In this document: positions 1 to 9,156 of the stretch, in pieces | How the letters are laid out: each line of letters starts with the position of its first letter | How positions within the stretch are numbered: the stretch's first letter is position 1 | Assembly (NCBI RefSeq): GCF_050038885.1 | Contig: NZ_CP143624.1 | Location: 1,364,001-1,428,000 of the forward strand | Length of the DNA: 64,000 bases | Reading direction: 5' to 3' | Source: Myxococcus flavus | Lineage (GTDB): Bacteria; Myxococcota; Myxococcia; Myxococcales; Myxococcaceae | Notes under the pieces: model-generated | Database searches by the model: none | The model's input: the letters and a program-made list of their open reading frames with translations, nothing else | What the model was told of the DNA's origin: nothing | Translations under genes and position numbers: made by a program

Positions 1-3000
1 CTGATCTGCACCGTGCCGGACACCAGGATGGGGTCGTCCGACTTGAGCAGGTGCTCCCAGTGCTCGAAGCCCGGCTTGGGTCCCTGCTTCGTCCACTTGC
101 CGTCCTTGCCCATGACGTTGCGCGTGCCTTCCTTGCCCGGGAAGCACACCAGCTCGATGGAGCCCGACAGGTCTTCGATGGTCACCCACGCCATGCGCTT
201 GCCCGTCTTCGTGGGCCGCTCGCGCAGAATCGTGACGATGCCCGCCACCGTGAGCTTGTCGTCCTTGCGCGCGCGCTGCACCGCCGTAATGGGCCGCGCG
301 TAGCGCTTCAGCTCCTTGTCGTACTGGTGGAGCGGATGGCCGGACACGTAGAAGCCAATGGCCTCCTTCTCCAGCGCCAGCCGCTCCTTCTCCGACCATT
401 CCTCCACGTTGACGTAGTCGTCCTGAAGACCGCTACCGCCGCTCGAGGAGGGACCGGCGAGCATGCCGAACAGCGAGCTCTGCCCCGCGGCCTTGTCCTT
501 CTGGCTGGCCGAGCCGCGGTTCATCGCCTTCTCGATGGTGTCGAAAATCTGCCGGCGTGGGCGCTTCTCGAAGTCGAAGGCGCCCGCCTTCACCAGCGCT
601 TCCAGCACCTTCCGGTTCACCTTGCGGCTGTCCACGCGCTCGCAGAAGTCGAACAGGCTCTTGAAGGGACCGTCCTTGCGCGCCTCCAGGATGGATTCGA
701 TGGCGCCCTCGCCCACGCCCTTGATGGCGCCCAGGCCGAAGCGAATCTTCCCGTTCACCGCGCCGAACTCCATGTCGGACTGGTTCACGTCCGGCGGCAG
801 CACCTCGAGGCCCGACTCGCGCGCCTCGCCGATGTGCTTCACCACCTTGTCCGTGTTGTCCTTCTCGCTGGAGAGAAGGGCCGCCATGAACTCGCAGGGG
901 TAGTGCGCCTTCAGCCACGCCGTGTGGATGGTGACCAGGCCGTAGGCCGCCGAGTGGCTCTTGTTGAAGCCGTACTCGGCGAACTTCTCCATCAGGTCGA
1001 AGATTTCACCGGCGACCTTGAGGTCGACGTTGTTCTTCGCGCAGCCCTCGAGGAAGCCGGCCCGCTCGGCCTGCATGACCTCGGCCTTCTTCTTGCCCAT
1101 GGCGCGGCGAAGCAGGTCCGCGCGGCCCAGGGTGTAGCCACCCAGGACCTGCGAAATCTGCATCACCTGCTCCTGGTACACGATGACGCCGTACGTGTCC
1201 TTGAGCACCGGCTCCAGCGCGGGGTGCGGGTACGTCACCTTCTCGCGGCCGTGCTTGCGGTTGATGAAGACGTCCACCATGCCGGAGTCCAGCGGACCCG
1301 GGCGGTAGAGCGCGCCGGCGGCGATGACGTCTTCGAAGCAGGACGGCTTGAGCTTCACGACCATTTCCGTGAAGCCGCTGGACTCCATCTGGAAGACGCC
1401 GGCCGTGTCGCCCTTGGCCATCAGCTCCCAGGTCTTCTGGTCGTCGAGCGGAATCTCGTGCCGGGGGATGTCCTTGCCGTGGTTGCGCTTCACCAGGTCC
1501 AGCGCGTGCTGAATCACCGTGAGCGTCTTCAGGCCGAGGAAGTCGAACTTCACCAGGCCCGCCGCCTCCACCTCGTCCTTGGCGAACTGGGTGATGAGCG
1601 TCTTTTCACCCGGCGGCTGGTAGACGGGCACGAACTCCCACAGGGGCTTGTCGGCAATCACCACGCCGGCGGCGTGCATGCCGGGCTGCCGGTGCAGGCC
1701 CTCCAGCGCGAGCGCGATTTCGAGCACGTCCTTGGTGGTGACGGGCTTGCCCTCCACCTCGCCGATGTTGGAGGGCGACTCCATCATCTCCTTGAGGCGG
1801 GGCTCCATCTCGATGGCTTCCTTCAAGGTGATGTTGAGCACCTCGGGGACCAGCTTCGCGATGCGGTCACCCTCGCTGAAGGGCAGCGCGAACACGCGGC
1901 ACACGTCGCGCAGCACGCTCTTTGCCTTGAGCGAGCCGAAGGTGATGATCTGCCCCACGTTCATCTCGCCGTACTTGCGGCCGACGTACTGGATGACCTC
2001 GTCCCGGCGGTCCTGGCAGAAGTCGATATCGAAGTCGGGCATCGACACGCGCTCCGGATTCAGGAAGCGCTCGAACAGGAGGTTGTACGGGATGGGGTCC
2101 AGGTCGGTGATGCGCAGCGCGTAGGCCACCAGGCTTCCGGCGCCGGAGCCACGGCCGGGGCCCACGGGGATGTTCATCTTCTTCGCCCAGTTGATGAAGT
2201 CCTGGACGATGAGGAAGTAGCCGCTGAACCCCATCTTCTGGATGACGCCAATCTCCAGCGCCAGGCGCGCCTGGTACTGCTCTCGGTCGATGGGATAGGT
2301 GACGGTGGCGGCCAGCTCCTTGAAGCGCTCGCGCAGGCCCTCGTAGGCCAGCTCCGCCATGTAGCTGTCCGGCGTGTGGCCGCCGGGCACCTTGAAGGTG
2401 GGCAGCATGGGCTTGCCCAGCTTGAGCTCCAGGTTGCACTGCTCGGCGATGCGCTGGGTGTTGTGGACCGCCTCGGGCGTGTCCTTGAAGAACTCCAGCA
2501 TCTCCGTGGGGCTGGTGACGTAGAGCTTGTCCGTGGAGTGCTTCATGCGCTTGCCGTCCGCCAGCGTCTTGCCGCTGGCGATGCACATGAGCAGCTCGTG
2601 GGCGCGCGCGTCCTCGCGCTTGATGTAGTGCGCGTCCGCGGTGGCGCACAGCGGGATGTCCAGGTCGCGCGAGAGCTGCTTGAGGTTCTCGTTCGCCTTG
2701 TCCTGCTCGGGCATCCCGTTGGACTGCACCTCGAGGAAGAAGTGCCCGGGCTCGAAGATGTCCTTGTACTCCTGCGCGGCGCGGCGGGCGTGGTCCATGT
2801 CGCCGCGGAAGCACGCGCTGGTGATTTCACCGCCCAGGCACGCGGTGAGCGCGAACAGGCCCTTGCTGTGCTCGGCGAGCACCTTCTTGTCGATGCGCGG
2901 GTGATAGTAGAACCCGTGCATGTACGCCGTGGAGGACAGGTAGCGCAGGTTGGCGTAGCCCTCCTCGTTCTTCGCCACCAGGATGAGGTGGTGGGAGACC

Positions 3001-3242
3001 TTCTCGGAGCGGTCCTCACGCCCCTTGGGGCCGGCGACGTAGGCCTCCATGCCGAGGATCGGCTTGATGCCGGCGTCCTTCGCCTTCTTGTAGAAGTCGA
3101 TGGCGCCGAACATGTTGCCGTGGTCCGTCACGGCAACGCTGGTCATCCCCTTCTCCTTCACCGTCTTGATGAGGTCCTTCATCCGGATCGCCCCATCGAG
3201 GAGCGAGTAGAGGGTGTGCAGGTGGAGGTGGGTAAAGGACAT
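1..3242 (-). CDS. dnaE: DNA polymerase III alpha subunit (partial, 3' end beyond window)
   Basis: Replicative DNA polymerase catalytic subunit. The ATG at 3242 opens with MSFTHLHLHTLYSLLDG, the typical PHP-domain start with its metal-binding histidines. About 1080 codons are visible. The polymerase active-site motif MPDFDIDF is at residues 401-408 (Asp403 and Asp405 match the two catalytic aspartates) and the third aspartate is Asp567 in KFDFLGLKTL. Helix-hairpin-helix and OB-fold regions follow (ISQVLGGY, then VAGIVTILRERPTK near the visible end). Family members are about 1150-1190 residues, so roughly 100 C-terminal residues lie left of position 1. The motif order and absence of an intein or frameshift indicate an intact gene. 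Regulation is not visible beyond a 407-bp divergent upstream region. Confidence 0.97.
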   Translation of the reverse strand, partial: MSFTHLHLHTLYSLLDGAIRMKDLIKTVKEKGMTSVAVTDHGNMFGAIDFYKKAKDAGIKPILGMEAYVAGPKGREDRSEKVSHHLILVAKNEEGYANLRYLSSTAYMHGFYYHPRIDKKVLAEHSKGLFALTACLGGEITSACFRGDMDHARRAAQEYKDIFEPGHFFLEVQSNGMPEQDKANENLKQLSRDLDIPLCATADAHYIKREDARAHELLMCIASGKTLADGKRMKHSTDKLYVTSPTEMLEFFKDTPEAVHNTQRIAEQCNLELKLGKPMLPTFKVPGGHTPDSYMAELAYEGLRERFKELAATVTYPIDREQYQARLALEIGVIQKMGFSGYFLIVQDFINWAKKMNIPVGPGRGSGAGSLVAYALRITDLDPIPYNLLFERFLNPERVSMPDFDIDFCQDRRDEVIQYVGRKYGEMNVGQIITFGSLKAKSVLRDVCRVFALPFSEGDRIAKLVPEVLNITLKEAIEMEPRLKEMMESPSNIGEVEGKPVTTKDVLEIALALEGLHRQPGMHAAGVVIADKPLWEFVPVYQPPGEKTLITQFAKDEVEAAGLVKFDFLGLKTLTVIQHALDLVKRNHGKDIPRHEIPLDDQKTWELMAKGDTAGVFQMESSGFTEMVVKLKPSCFEDVIAAGALYRPGPLDSGMVDVFINRKHGREKVTYPHPALEPVLKDTYGVIVYQEQVMQISQVLGGYTLGRADLLRRAMGKKKAEVMQAERAGFLEGCAKNNVDLKVAGEIFDLMEKFAEYGFNKSHSAAYGLVTIHTAWLKAHYPCEFMAALLSSEKDNTDKVVKHIGEARESGLEVLPPDVNQSDMEFGAVNGKIRFGLGAIKGVGEGAIESILEARKDGPFKSLFDFCERVDSRKVNRKVLEALVKAGAFDFEKRPRRQIFDTIEKAMNRGSASQKDKAAGQSSLFGMLAGPSSSGGSGLQDDYVNVEEWSEKERLALEKEAIGFYVSGHPLHQYDKELKRYARPITAVQRARKDDKLTVAGIVTILRERPTKTGKRMAWVTIEDLSGSIELVCFPGKEGTRNVMGKDGKWTKQGPKPGFEHWEHLLKSDDPILVSGTVQI

Positions 3243-3649
3243 AAGCGCGTTCCGCTCCTGGAGGCCGGGGTGCTGCCGAACACTAGGCCCGGGCTCCCCT
3301 GCTCGCCAGTCCAGTGTTGCGGCTTCCTGGCCAGCGTGCGCGGAGCCGGAAAATCGGCCTTTTGCGACGCAATCAGCAAGGTTAACGGCCCGCCCTTCCC
3401 ACCGCCCGTCTCCGTGGAAGTCACGATGCGTCCCGTCCGTGGCAGCGGGCGCGTCCTCCAGCCTCCTTCCCCGGCGGCCAGGCGGCCTCCTCGCGAGCCG
3501 TCGTCACGAGGCACCGTGGAGGCGGCGCGCTTCATACTTCTTCACGCCCCGTACAAGCCCCAGCAATGGCGGGCCGGCAGATTGGCCACCGTCGCCACAG
3601 GTGGCGGCGTCACCAGGAGCCCTCGGGGCTCCACCTGGGAGGAAGCACC
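3243..3649. other. Divergent intergenic region between dnaE and the Spy-like gene
   Basis: About 400 bp without a convincing gene. It must hold the dnaE promoter (minus strand) and the promoter of the plus-strand periplasmic protein. The only local structure noticed is a short inverted repeat TTGCGaCGCAA at 3362-3372. Short frames crossing it lack family resemblance and look like composition artefacts. Confidence 0.6.
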
Positions 3650-4093
3650 ATGATGAAGAGGTTGGCCATTGCCGGCTCCGCGCTGCTCGCCGTCGCCCTG
3701 CTCAGCGGCTTCGCATTCCGCGCGGGCCCACGCTGGGGCAAGGACCCCGAGCGCGTGAAGCAGGTGGTGACGTGGAAGCTGGATGACAAGCTGGACACCC
3801 TGGACGCCACCGAGGCGCAGCGCCAGTCCATCCACGCCGTGAAGGACCGGCTGTTCTCCGACGGCGTGGCGCTGATGCAGGAGCACCGGTCCGCGCGCGA
3901 CGAGGCCTTCGAGCAGCTCGCGTCGGACACGCCGGACCGCCAGAAGCTGCATGCCCTGGTGGACGCCCGCATCGAGGCCATGCGCGCCTTCGCCCACAAG
4001 GCGACGGACGCGGCCCTGGAGGTCCACGGCACGTTGACGCCGCAGCAGCGGAAGGAACTGGCCGACCAGTTCCGCGAGCGCATGGCGCCGTAG
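3650..4093 (+). CDS. Spy/CpxP-like periplasmic protein (LTxxQ type)
   Basis: A 147-residue protein with an N-terminal hydrophobic segment (residues 3-20, MMKRLAIAGSALLAVALLSG), then a helical, charged body. Two LTxxQ-like signatures are visible: LDATEAQRQSIHAV and LTPQQRKELADQF near the C-terminus. This spacing is typical of Spy/CpxP/periplasmic heavy-metal sensor proteins, which act as envelope chaperones or stress sensors. The ATG at 3650 is preferred because GGGAGGA lies at 3637-3643; an upstream in-frame start would add a basic, non-signal-like extension. No linked two-component or RND genes are seen, so the specific role is open. Confidence 0.8.
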   Translation: MMKRLAIAGSALLAVALLSGFAFRAGPRWGKDPERVKQVVTWKLDDKLDTLDATEAQRQSIHAVKDRLFSDGVALMQEHRSARDEAFEQLASDTPDRQKLHALVDARIEAMRAFAHKATDAALEVHGTLTPQQRKELADQFRERMAP

Positions 4094-4164
4094 GGCGTCG
4101 TGGTGCCCGGGGCAGGTGGGGTGTGAGCGTGCGCGAAAGGGTGGGCGATACAGCGCCGCGCGGC

Positions 4165-4170
4165 TAGCTT
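4165..4170 (+). promoter_or_regulatory. Candidate -10 element (TAGCTT) of a leaderless start
   Basis: TAGCTT ends 6 bp before the GTG start at 4177, placing the expected transcription start at or next to the start codon. No Shine-Dalgarno sequence of normal spacing is present. Inference only. Confidence 0.35.
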
Positions 4171-4176
4171 AGGTGC

Positions 4177-4971
4177 GTGAATTACACCGACTATGCAAAG
4201 CGGATCCGCGCCCACGACCACCTCGCGGACATCTCCGAGTACGGCCGGGTGACGGAGGGCGACCAGGACTACCCCCTCTTCCGGCTCGTCGTCCCGGGCG
4301 AGCGTTGGCTGGTCATCACCTCCGGCTTCCATGGCGAGGAGCCCGCCGGGCCCCTGACGCTGGCCGAGCACTTCCCCGAGGTGGCGGCCTATGCCGTGGA
4401 GCGCGGCGTGGGCCTGCGCGTGTATCCCTGCATCAACCCGTCCGGCTTCGAAGCGGGCACCCGCTACAACCGCAGCGGTGAGAAGCCCAACAACGACTTC
4501 CTCCGCTACGAGGTCGCGCCGGGTGAGTGGGTGGGCGAGCTGAACGTCGCGCGCCCCATCCTGCGCTGGGCGCTCTACGACGGCGGCCCCAAGGAGACGC
4601 GCGCGGTGCGCAGCGAGCTGGCGCGCTACCCCGCCCCGGCCGCCGCGCTCGACATCCACCAGGACAACTACCTGGGCGGGGCGGCGACGTACGCGTACAC
4701 CTTCGGGGACAAGGCCGCGTACCGTCCGCTGGTGGAGGCCAGCGCGAAACACGTCGCGGTGGTGCGCGGCCAGAAGGTGGACGACCACAGCTTCACCGAC
4801 GCGGACGGCCTCATCGAGTACCACGACGGCAGCGTCACCGACTGGTACGCCCGCCAGGGCGTGCCCTACACCGCCGCGCTGGAGACGACGACGCCCACGC
4901 CGCTGGACGTGTGCCATGCGGTGAACCTCATCTGGATTCGCGGCTTCATCGACCTGGCCGCGCGCGGCTGA
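4177..4971 (+). CDS. M14-family zinc carboxypeptidase-like protein
   Basis: A 264-residue protein with the zinc-site pattern of the M14/AstE-AspA fold: His52 and Glu55 (FHGEEPAGP), the third ligand His161 in LDIHQDNY, an Asn-Arg substrate-binding region in TRYNRSGEKPNNDF, and a general-base Glu236 in ALETTTPTP. No signal peptide is seen, so it is probably cytoplasmic. Length fits a single catalytic domain. Start is GTG at 4177. Its stop lies only 9 bp from the stop of the convergent solute-binding protein gene. Substrate is unknown: it may trim peptides or deacylate N-acyl amino acids. Confidence 0.82.
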   Translation: MNYTDYAKRIRAHDHLADISEYGRVTEGDQDYPLFRLVVPGERWLVITSGFHGEEPAGPLTLAEHFPEVAAYAVERGVGLRVYPCINPSGFEAGTRYNRSGEKPNNDFLRYEVAPGEWVGELNVARPILRWALYDGGPKETRAVRSELARYPAPAAALDIHQDNYLGGAATYAYTFGDKAAYRPLVEASAKHVAVVRGQKVDDHSFTDADGLIEYHDGSVTDWYARQGVPYTAALETTTPTPLDVCHAVNLIWIRGFIDLAARG

Positions 4972-4980
4972 CGCGGGGGA

Positions 4981-6186
4981 CTAGGGCGCGCGCGCGTTGC
5001 CCACCCGGCGGGACCACAGCGTGAGCAGGTTGCGGACCACCGCGCCGTCCGGCACCTCCGCGCTGGGCGGCACGTCCACCTGGATGCCTTGTGCCTCCAT
5101 CCGCAGGAAGGGGCTCTCGGCGCCCTCGGCCGTCATGGGCACGGTCGGGTCCGCGGGCCGGAAGCCATACGCCAGCGCCCGCTGCTGCACGGGCCGGCTG
5201 CGCAGGTAGCGCAGCCACTCCAGCGCGGCCTCCCGCTGCCGGGGCAGCACCCACTCCCCTTGCAGCACCGCCGCCGGGTGGTCGCTCCAGAAGGTGAGCG
5301 GCGGATAGAGGACCTTCAGCGGCCCCCACGGCCCCTCCGGGGCGGAGAGCTGGGCAATGGCCAGGTTCTCGTACACCACCGCGACGTCGTAGCGGGACGG
5401 GCCGAAGCGGACCATGTCCGTCATCAGCGCGCCGGTGGTCTCCTGGAAGCGCCCCACGCCGCGCTCCAGCTCGCTCAGCCACGTCTGGAACCGAGGCTCC
5501 AGCAGGTCCGCCACCGTCAGGTCACGCTGCTTGCCGTAGTACGCCATCGACGCGAGCAGCAGCGCCTGGAGTCCGGAGTTGGAGCGGGTCGGGTCGGTGT
5601 GGCCCAGCTTCACGAAGCCCCACTCCGGCTGGCCGCCCACGGCGGGCCAGCCCCGGTCGCTCGACACGGCGTCATGGATGAGCGACCACGACACCGCGCG
5701 TCCGCCGCTGGCGCGCTTCAGGGCCTCCGCCCGGTCCGCCCACGCCACGAAGACCAGCGGGGTGACGACGAGCGGCCGGGGCGCCGCTTCACCGTCCGCG
5801 GCGAACAGCGGCTCGCGCGTGGGGTCCGTGGCCCAGTCCGACGCCAGCATCCGCAGCACGGCGCTGTCGGCGGGGCTCCACACGGTGGGCCGCTCGCGGC
5901 CCTCGAGGATGGCCTGCGCCGCGTCCAGCGAGCCCCGCCCCACCAGGTTCACCCGGATGAGCGGGTGCGCCTTCTGGAAGTCCGCCGCGGCCTCCTCCAC
6001 CCACGCCCGCTTCTCCGTGCTGTAGAGGAAGGTGATTTCGGTCCGCACACCGCGCGCGGTGGACACCGGCGCGGGCGCCGCGGAGCGCCCCTCTTCGGGC
6101 CCCACGTGCGCACGCCGTGAGGACAGGAAGAGAGCGCCCCCCACCGCCGTGAGCACCCCGATGATGATGAGGACCGCGGGCTTCAT
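4981..6186 (-). CDS. Extracellular solute-binding protein, membrane-anchored, orphan
   Basis: A 401-residue protein beginning MKPAVLIIIGVLTAVGG, a single N-terminal hydrophobic helix (residues 3-24) that is a signal anchor or signal peptide. The body resembles bacterial type-II binding proteins (SBP_bac_11/family 1): the beta-strand ITFLYSTEKRAWVEEAAADF, then PTVWSPADSAVL, GFVKLGHTDPTRSNSG (ligand-loop region) and DVAVVYENLAI. The TDPTRSNSG loop resembles molybdate/phosphate-type binders. No ABC permease or ATPase is adjacent, so it may serve a distant transporter or act as a sensor. The ATG at 6186 is chosen because the hydrophobic helix starts there; the longer frame upstream is Arg/Pro-rich noise. 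Confidence 0.82.
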   Translation of the reverse strand: MKPAVLIIIGVLTAVGGALFLSSRRAHVGPEEGRSAAPAPVSTARGVRTEITFLYSTEKRAWVEEAAADFQKAHPLIRVNLVGRGSLDAAQAILEGRERPTVWSPADSAVLRMLASDWATDPTREPLFAADGEAAPRPLVVTPLVFVAWADRAEALKRASGGRAVSWSLIHDAVSSDRGWPAVGGQPEWGFVKLGHTDPTRSNSGLQALLLASMAYYGKQRDLTVADLLEPRFQTWLSELERGVGRFQETTGALMTDMVRFGPSRYDVAVVYENLAIAQLSAPEGPWGPLKVLYPPLTFWSDHPAAVLQGEWVLPRQREAALEWLRYLRSRPVQQRALAYGFRPADPTVPMTAEGAESPFLRMEAQGIQVDVPPSAEVPDGAVVRNLLTLWSRRVGNARAP

Positions 6187-6353
6187 GTACGGGCTCACAC
6201 TTCCGCCAACGCCTGCTCGGCTCCAGGGCAGTCTTGTAGGCAACCTTCGCGGCGCCGTACAGAGGGGGCGGCCCCCCGGAATCCGGGCCTCCATGCCCGA
6301 CCGTTGAGCGCCACACGTTTGTTTGAACACAAAAGGCATGCCAGAATGGGGGG

Positions 6354-7193
6354 ATGACGGCAAACATTCGGCGGCTCGTGCTTGCGGGCGTGGGCACGGC
6401 GCTGAGCGCCTGCGCGACCACGCCCGCTCCCCCCGTGGAGCAGTATTCGCTGGGCATGTCCCGGGCGGAGTATCGAGATTACAAGAAGGCCAAGGCGGAC
6501 CCCTGCGCATCCTCGGAGCCCCGGTGGCTGGCGGACGAGTTGACGACGGTCAACGGGACGATGGCGCGCTTCCTGCGGGAGACGGAGAACGTCTCCAAGC
6601 TCGACGCTCCGGACCAGCCTCGGCAGCTGGCGATGATGCGGGAGGCCATCGGGTCGCTTCCGCCCATCATGGACGTGCACCGCTACACCCTGAACCGGCT
6701 GAAGGACTGCAGCTTCAGCAACACGGGGGCCTTCCCGGAGATTGTCCGGCGTGGCCATGAGCTGCTGCGGGAGACGGAGGCCCGGCTGGAAGAAGGGCCG
6801 AAGGTGATGGCGGCGGTGGCGCTGAAGGAAGCGCGCAAGCAGTGGCGGGAGGAGATGCCCGAGCGCGAGGAGTCCGCCCGCCGGACGTGGTGCCCGCCCA
6901 AGCCCGAGGTGGGCCAGACGGACCTCTACTACGCGCGCCAGGAGGTGGATGGCCGCAAGCTGTGGCGCTTCTGCGACGGACACCTCGTGGAGCAGCGCCC
7001 GGACGGCGAGCCCGTGCTCATCCAGCCGGACGGCCTCACGTGGCGCATGCGCCGCCGCATCAAGCCGCAGGCATACCTGGACGCGGCGCGCGACTACCCG
7101 CCAGCGGAGATGGACCGGCAGCCGGACAGCGTTCCCACTCCCGGCCAGGGCGCTGCCAAGAAGACGTCCACGAACAGCGGCGGCCCCGGATAG
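6354..7193 (+). CDS. Hypothetical lipoprotein
   Basis: A 279-residue protein with a lipoprotein signal: MTANIRRLVLAGVGTALSAC, with the lipobox LSAC giving Cys20 as lipid-attachment site. The mature part is charged, helical and Arg/Glu-rich, with four or five further cysteines (DPCASSEP, KDCSFSNTG, RTWCPPKP, WRFCDG), possibly two disulfides. It ends in a low-complexity KKTSTNSGGPG tail. I do not recognise the family. It is divergent from the solute-binding protein gene (167 bp apart) and ends at a perfect convergent hairpin. Confidence 0.75.
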   Translation: MTANIRRLVLAGVGTALSACATTPAPPVEQYSLGMSRAEYRDYKKAKADPCASSEPRWLADELTTVNGTMARFLRETENVSKLDAPDQPRQLAMMREAIGSLPPIMDVHRYTLNRLKDCSFSNTGAFPEIVRRGHELLRETEARLEEGPKVMAAVALKEARKQWREEMPEREESARRTWCPPKPEVGQTDLYYARQEVDGRKLWRFCDGHLVEQRPDGEPVLIQPDGLTWRMRRRIKPQAYLDAARDYPPAEMDRQPDSVPTPGQGAAKKTSTNSGGPG

Positions 7194-7207
7194 GCGAGCG
7201 TGCCAGG

Positions 7208-7237
7208 GGAGCGCGTGCACTTCGCCGCACGCGCTCC
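7208..7237. terminator. Bidirectional hairpin between convergent genes
   Basis: GGAGCGCGTGC at 7208-7218 pairs perfectly with GCACGCGCTCC at 7227-7237 (11-bp stem, 8-nt loop). It lies between the lipoprotein stop (7193) and the WGR-gene stop (7240). No T-tract, as is common in GC-rich genomes. Confidence 0.65.
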
Positions 7238-7239
7238 GC

Positions 7240-8103
7240 TCAGGCGCCCAGCCGGGACAACCGCGTGGCGAGGTGCGTGTCTCCCGCGGCATCCACCGAC
7301 TGGGCCCACGCGGCCAGCGAGCCGCCCTTCTCCGCCAGGTGGTCCTCCACGTGAGGCCGCAGGAGCGTCCACCGCTTGCTCCACCCCTCCTCCGAGGGGG
7401 CTCCGGCCTGTCCCGGCCGGTCCGCCAGTAGCAGGCCCAGGCGCAAGGCCAGCTCGGGCTGGCCCAGCGCCGATGCCTGACGGGCCACGGCGGTGGCGGC
7501 GGGAACCGCCTCGGGCGCGCCCAGCCACACCTCGGTGGCGCGGACGAAGGCCGCCACGTCCAGCTCCCCCAGCAACGCCAGCGCGTGGCGCAGCGGCAGC
7601 CGGCCTTCCCGCCGTGGCGCGACCACGCGCTCCATCAAGGCCGTGAAGGGCCCCGCCAGCTCCGCGTGGGCCGCGGGGTCCACGCCGCCCAGGGCCCGCA
7701 GGGCACGGCGCGCGCGCCGCGCCCGGGACGTCACCTCCCAGCTCCGCCAGCCCAGCCGGGCACGCAGCGCGGCCAGGGCCTCGGCGGCGGCCTTCAGCGA
7801 CTCGGACGTGGCCGTCGCCGCGGGCACGCGGCGTGGCAGCTCGGGCTTCTTCGGTGCGGCGGGCGGTGGCGGGGGCGCGGCCTCCGCGGCGCCACCGTCC
7901 GTCACCTCGCGGTAGCCCTCGCGCAGCTTCTCCGCCACCTTCTTCTCGTACTCCTTCCGGGCGCCGGCCTCGTCCGCGAAGGCCTTCTCGCGGCGCTGCC
8001 CCGCGGTGCCGATGCGTCCGAACGTGACGATGAAGGTGTTGCCCTTGAGCTCCGGCTCCCAGAACTTGGAGCTGGTGCCTTCCACGAACTCGAACCTGCG
8101 CAT
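7240..8103 (-). CDS. WGR-domain protein
   Basis: A 287-residue protein whose first 65 residues form a WGR domain: MRRFEFVEGTSSKFWEPEL, then TFIVTFGRIGTAGQ, where the signature Trp is replaced by Phe (FGR instead of WGR), then KEYEKKVAEKLREGY. A Pro/Ala linker (about 72-95) follows, and then an Ala/Leu/Arg-rich helical region of unknown fold, perhaps HEAT-like. WGR domains occur in PARPs and in bacterial proteins of unknown role, and may bind nucleic acid. The gene starts 3 bp after the stop of the epimerase gene, so the two are probably one transcript. Confidence 0.85.
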   Translation of the reverse strand: MRRFEFVEGTSSKFWEPELKGNTFIVTFGRIGTAGQRREKAFADEAGARKEYEKKVAEKLREGYREVTDGGAAEAAPPPPPAAPKKPELPRRVPAATATSESLKAAAEALAALRARLGWRSWEVTSRARRARRALRALGGVDPAAHAELAGPFTALMERVVAPRREGRLPLRHALALLGELDVAAFVRATEVWLGAPEAVPAATAVARQASALGQPELALRLGLLLADRPGQAGAPSEEGWSKRWTLLRPHVEDHLAEKGGSLAAWAQSVDAAGDTHLATRLSRLGA

Positions 8104-8106
8104 ACC

Positions 8107-9102
8107 TCAGAGCATACGTGACGCCGCGCTCGCGTGCTCCGCCTTCATCTCCCGGAGCCCTTCCTCGCGGGAGCGGCGCCCCTCGTAGCCCAGCTCGCTG
8201 CGCGCCTTGTCGTCCCGCACCGTCACCTCCCGCCCCATGAGCAGCAGCTCGGCGCGGGTGAGCGGAGGCCGGCCCGGCAGGCCCAAGGTGCCCCAGAGCA
8301 GGTCTCCCACCGTGGCGACCGTCGCGGCCACGCCGAATGGCAACGTGCGCGTGCCCGCGTCCACGCCCCGGGCCGCGAGCATCGCGGTGATGAACCCGCG
8401 GAACTCCACGGGCGCCCCGTCGGTGAGGAAGTAGGCCTGGCCGCCGCGCCCCTTCTCCGCCGCCAGCAGCATGCCCTCCACGCAGTTGGCCACGTGGCAG
8501 GTGGACGTCAGGTAGCGCCCGCCGCTGAACCACCGGAAGCGCCCCGCTCGCACCGCCTCCGCGAACTGGGGAAACAGCGACGTGTCCCCCGCGCCCCACA
8601 CGAAGCGGGGCCGCACGGCCACGGTGACGAAGTCCGGGGCGCTCACGCTGAGCACGCGCCGCTCCGCCTCGCTCTTGGTGGACGGGTAGTCCCCGATGGG
8701 GCGCTCGGGCAGGGGCATCGTCTCGTCGACCCCCACCAGCGGCGAGCCATCCACCAACACGGCCTCCGTGCTGACGTGGACCAGCCGCTTCACCCCCACG
8801 GCGCGCGCGGCCTCCAGCACGCGCTCGGTGCCGCGCACGTTCGTCTCGTAGAACTCGCTGCGCGCGCCCCAGCCCTTCACCACCGCGGCGGCATGGAAGA
8901 CGGTGTCACAGCCCGCCATGCCCGCCTTCAGCACCTCCACGTCGGACAGGTCGCCCTCGAAGGGCTCCGCGCCCGCCTCCGCCACGGCGGAGATGGCTGC
9001 GGCGGAGCGCGCGAGTGCCCGAGCAGGCGTCCCCCGCACCTTCAGCGCGGTGAGGAGGTGCCTGCCCACGAAGCCTGAACCCCCGGTGACAAAAGCCCGC
9101 AT
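8107..9102 (-). CDS. NAD(P)-dependent epimerase/dehydratase (3-beta-HSD-like SDR)
   Basis: A 331-residue extended short-chain dehydrogenase. The start MRAFVTGGSGFVGRHLL carries the TGGxGFxG nucleotide-binding motif. VFHAAAVV matches the NAAG/HxAA region, and the catalytic Tyr-Lys pair is in IGDYPSTKSEAE. C-terminal sequence resembles the 3-beta-hydroxysteroid dehydrogenase/isomerase branch (RPRFVWGAGD, FSGGRYLTSTCHVANCVEG). The ATG at 9102 is preferred since it begins exactly at the Rossmann strand. It heads a likely two-gene unit with the WGR gene. Substrate unknown; sterol-, terpenoid- or sugar-like. Confidence 0.9.
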   Translation of the reverse strand: MRAFVTGGSGFVGRHLLTALKVRGTPARALARSAAAISAVAEAGAEPFEGDLSDVEVLKAGMAGCDTVFHAAAVVKGWGARSEFYETNVRGTERVLEAARAVGVKRLVHVSTEAVLVDGSPLVGVDETMPLPERPIGDYPSTKSEAERRVLSVSAPDFVTVAVRPRFVWGAGDTSLFPQFAEAVRAGRFRWFSGGRYLTSTCHVANCVEGMLLAAEKGRGGQAYFLTDGAPVEFRGFITAMLAARGVDAGTRTLPFGVAATVATVGDLLWGTLGLPGRPPLTRAELLLMGREVTVRDDKARSELGYEGRRSREEGLREMKAEHASAASRML

Positions 9103-9156
9103 TGCCTCGACTCCTTCGTGAAGGACCGCTCGCGCTCCTACCACTCCTGGCCCGGC

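Noticed and set aside
3179..3535. Minus-strand frame overlapping the dnaE start
   Set aside because: It overlaps the dnaE N-terminus in another frame and has low-complexity Pro/Arg/Ser composition.
51..3653. A plus-strand reading frame of 1200 codons opposite dnaE
   Set aside because: It has Leu/Val/His/Arg/Ala-rich composition without motifs; it is the shadow of dnaE caused by third-position GC bias.
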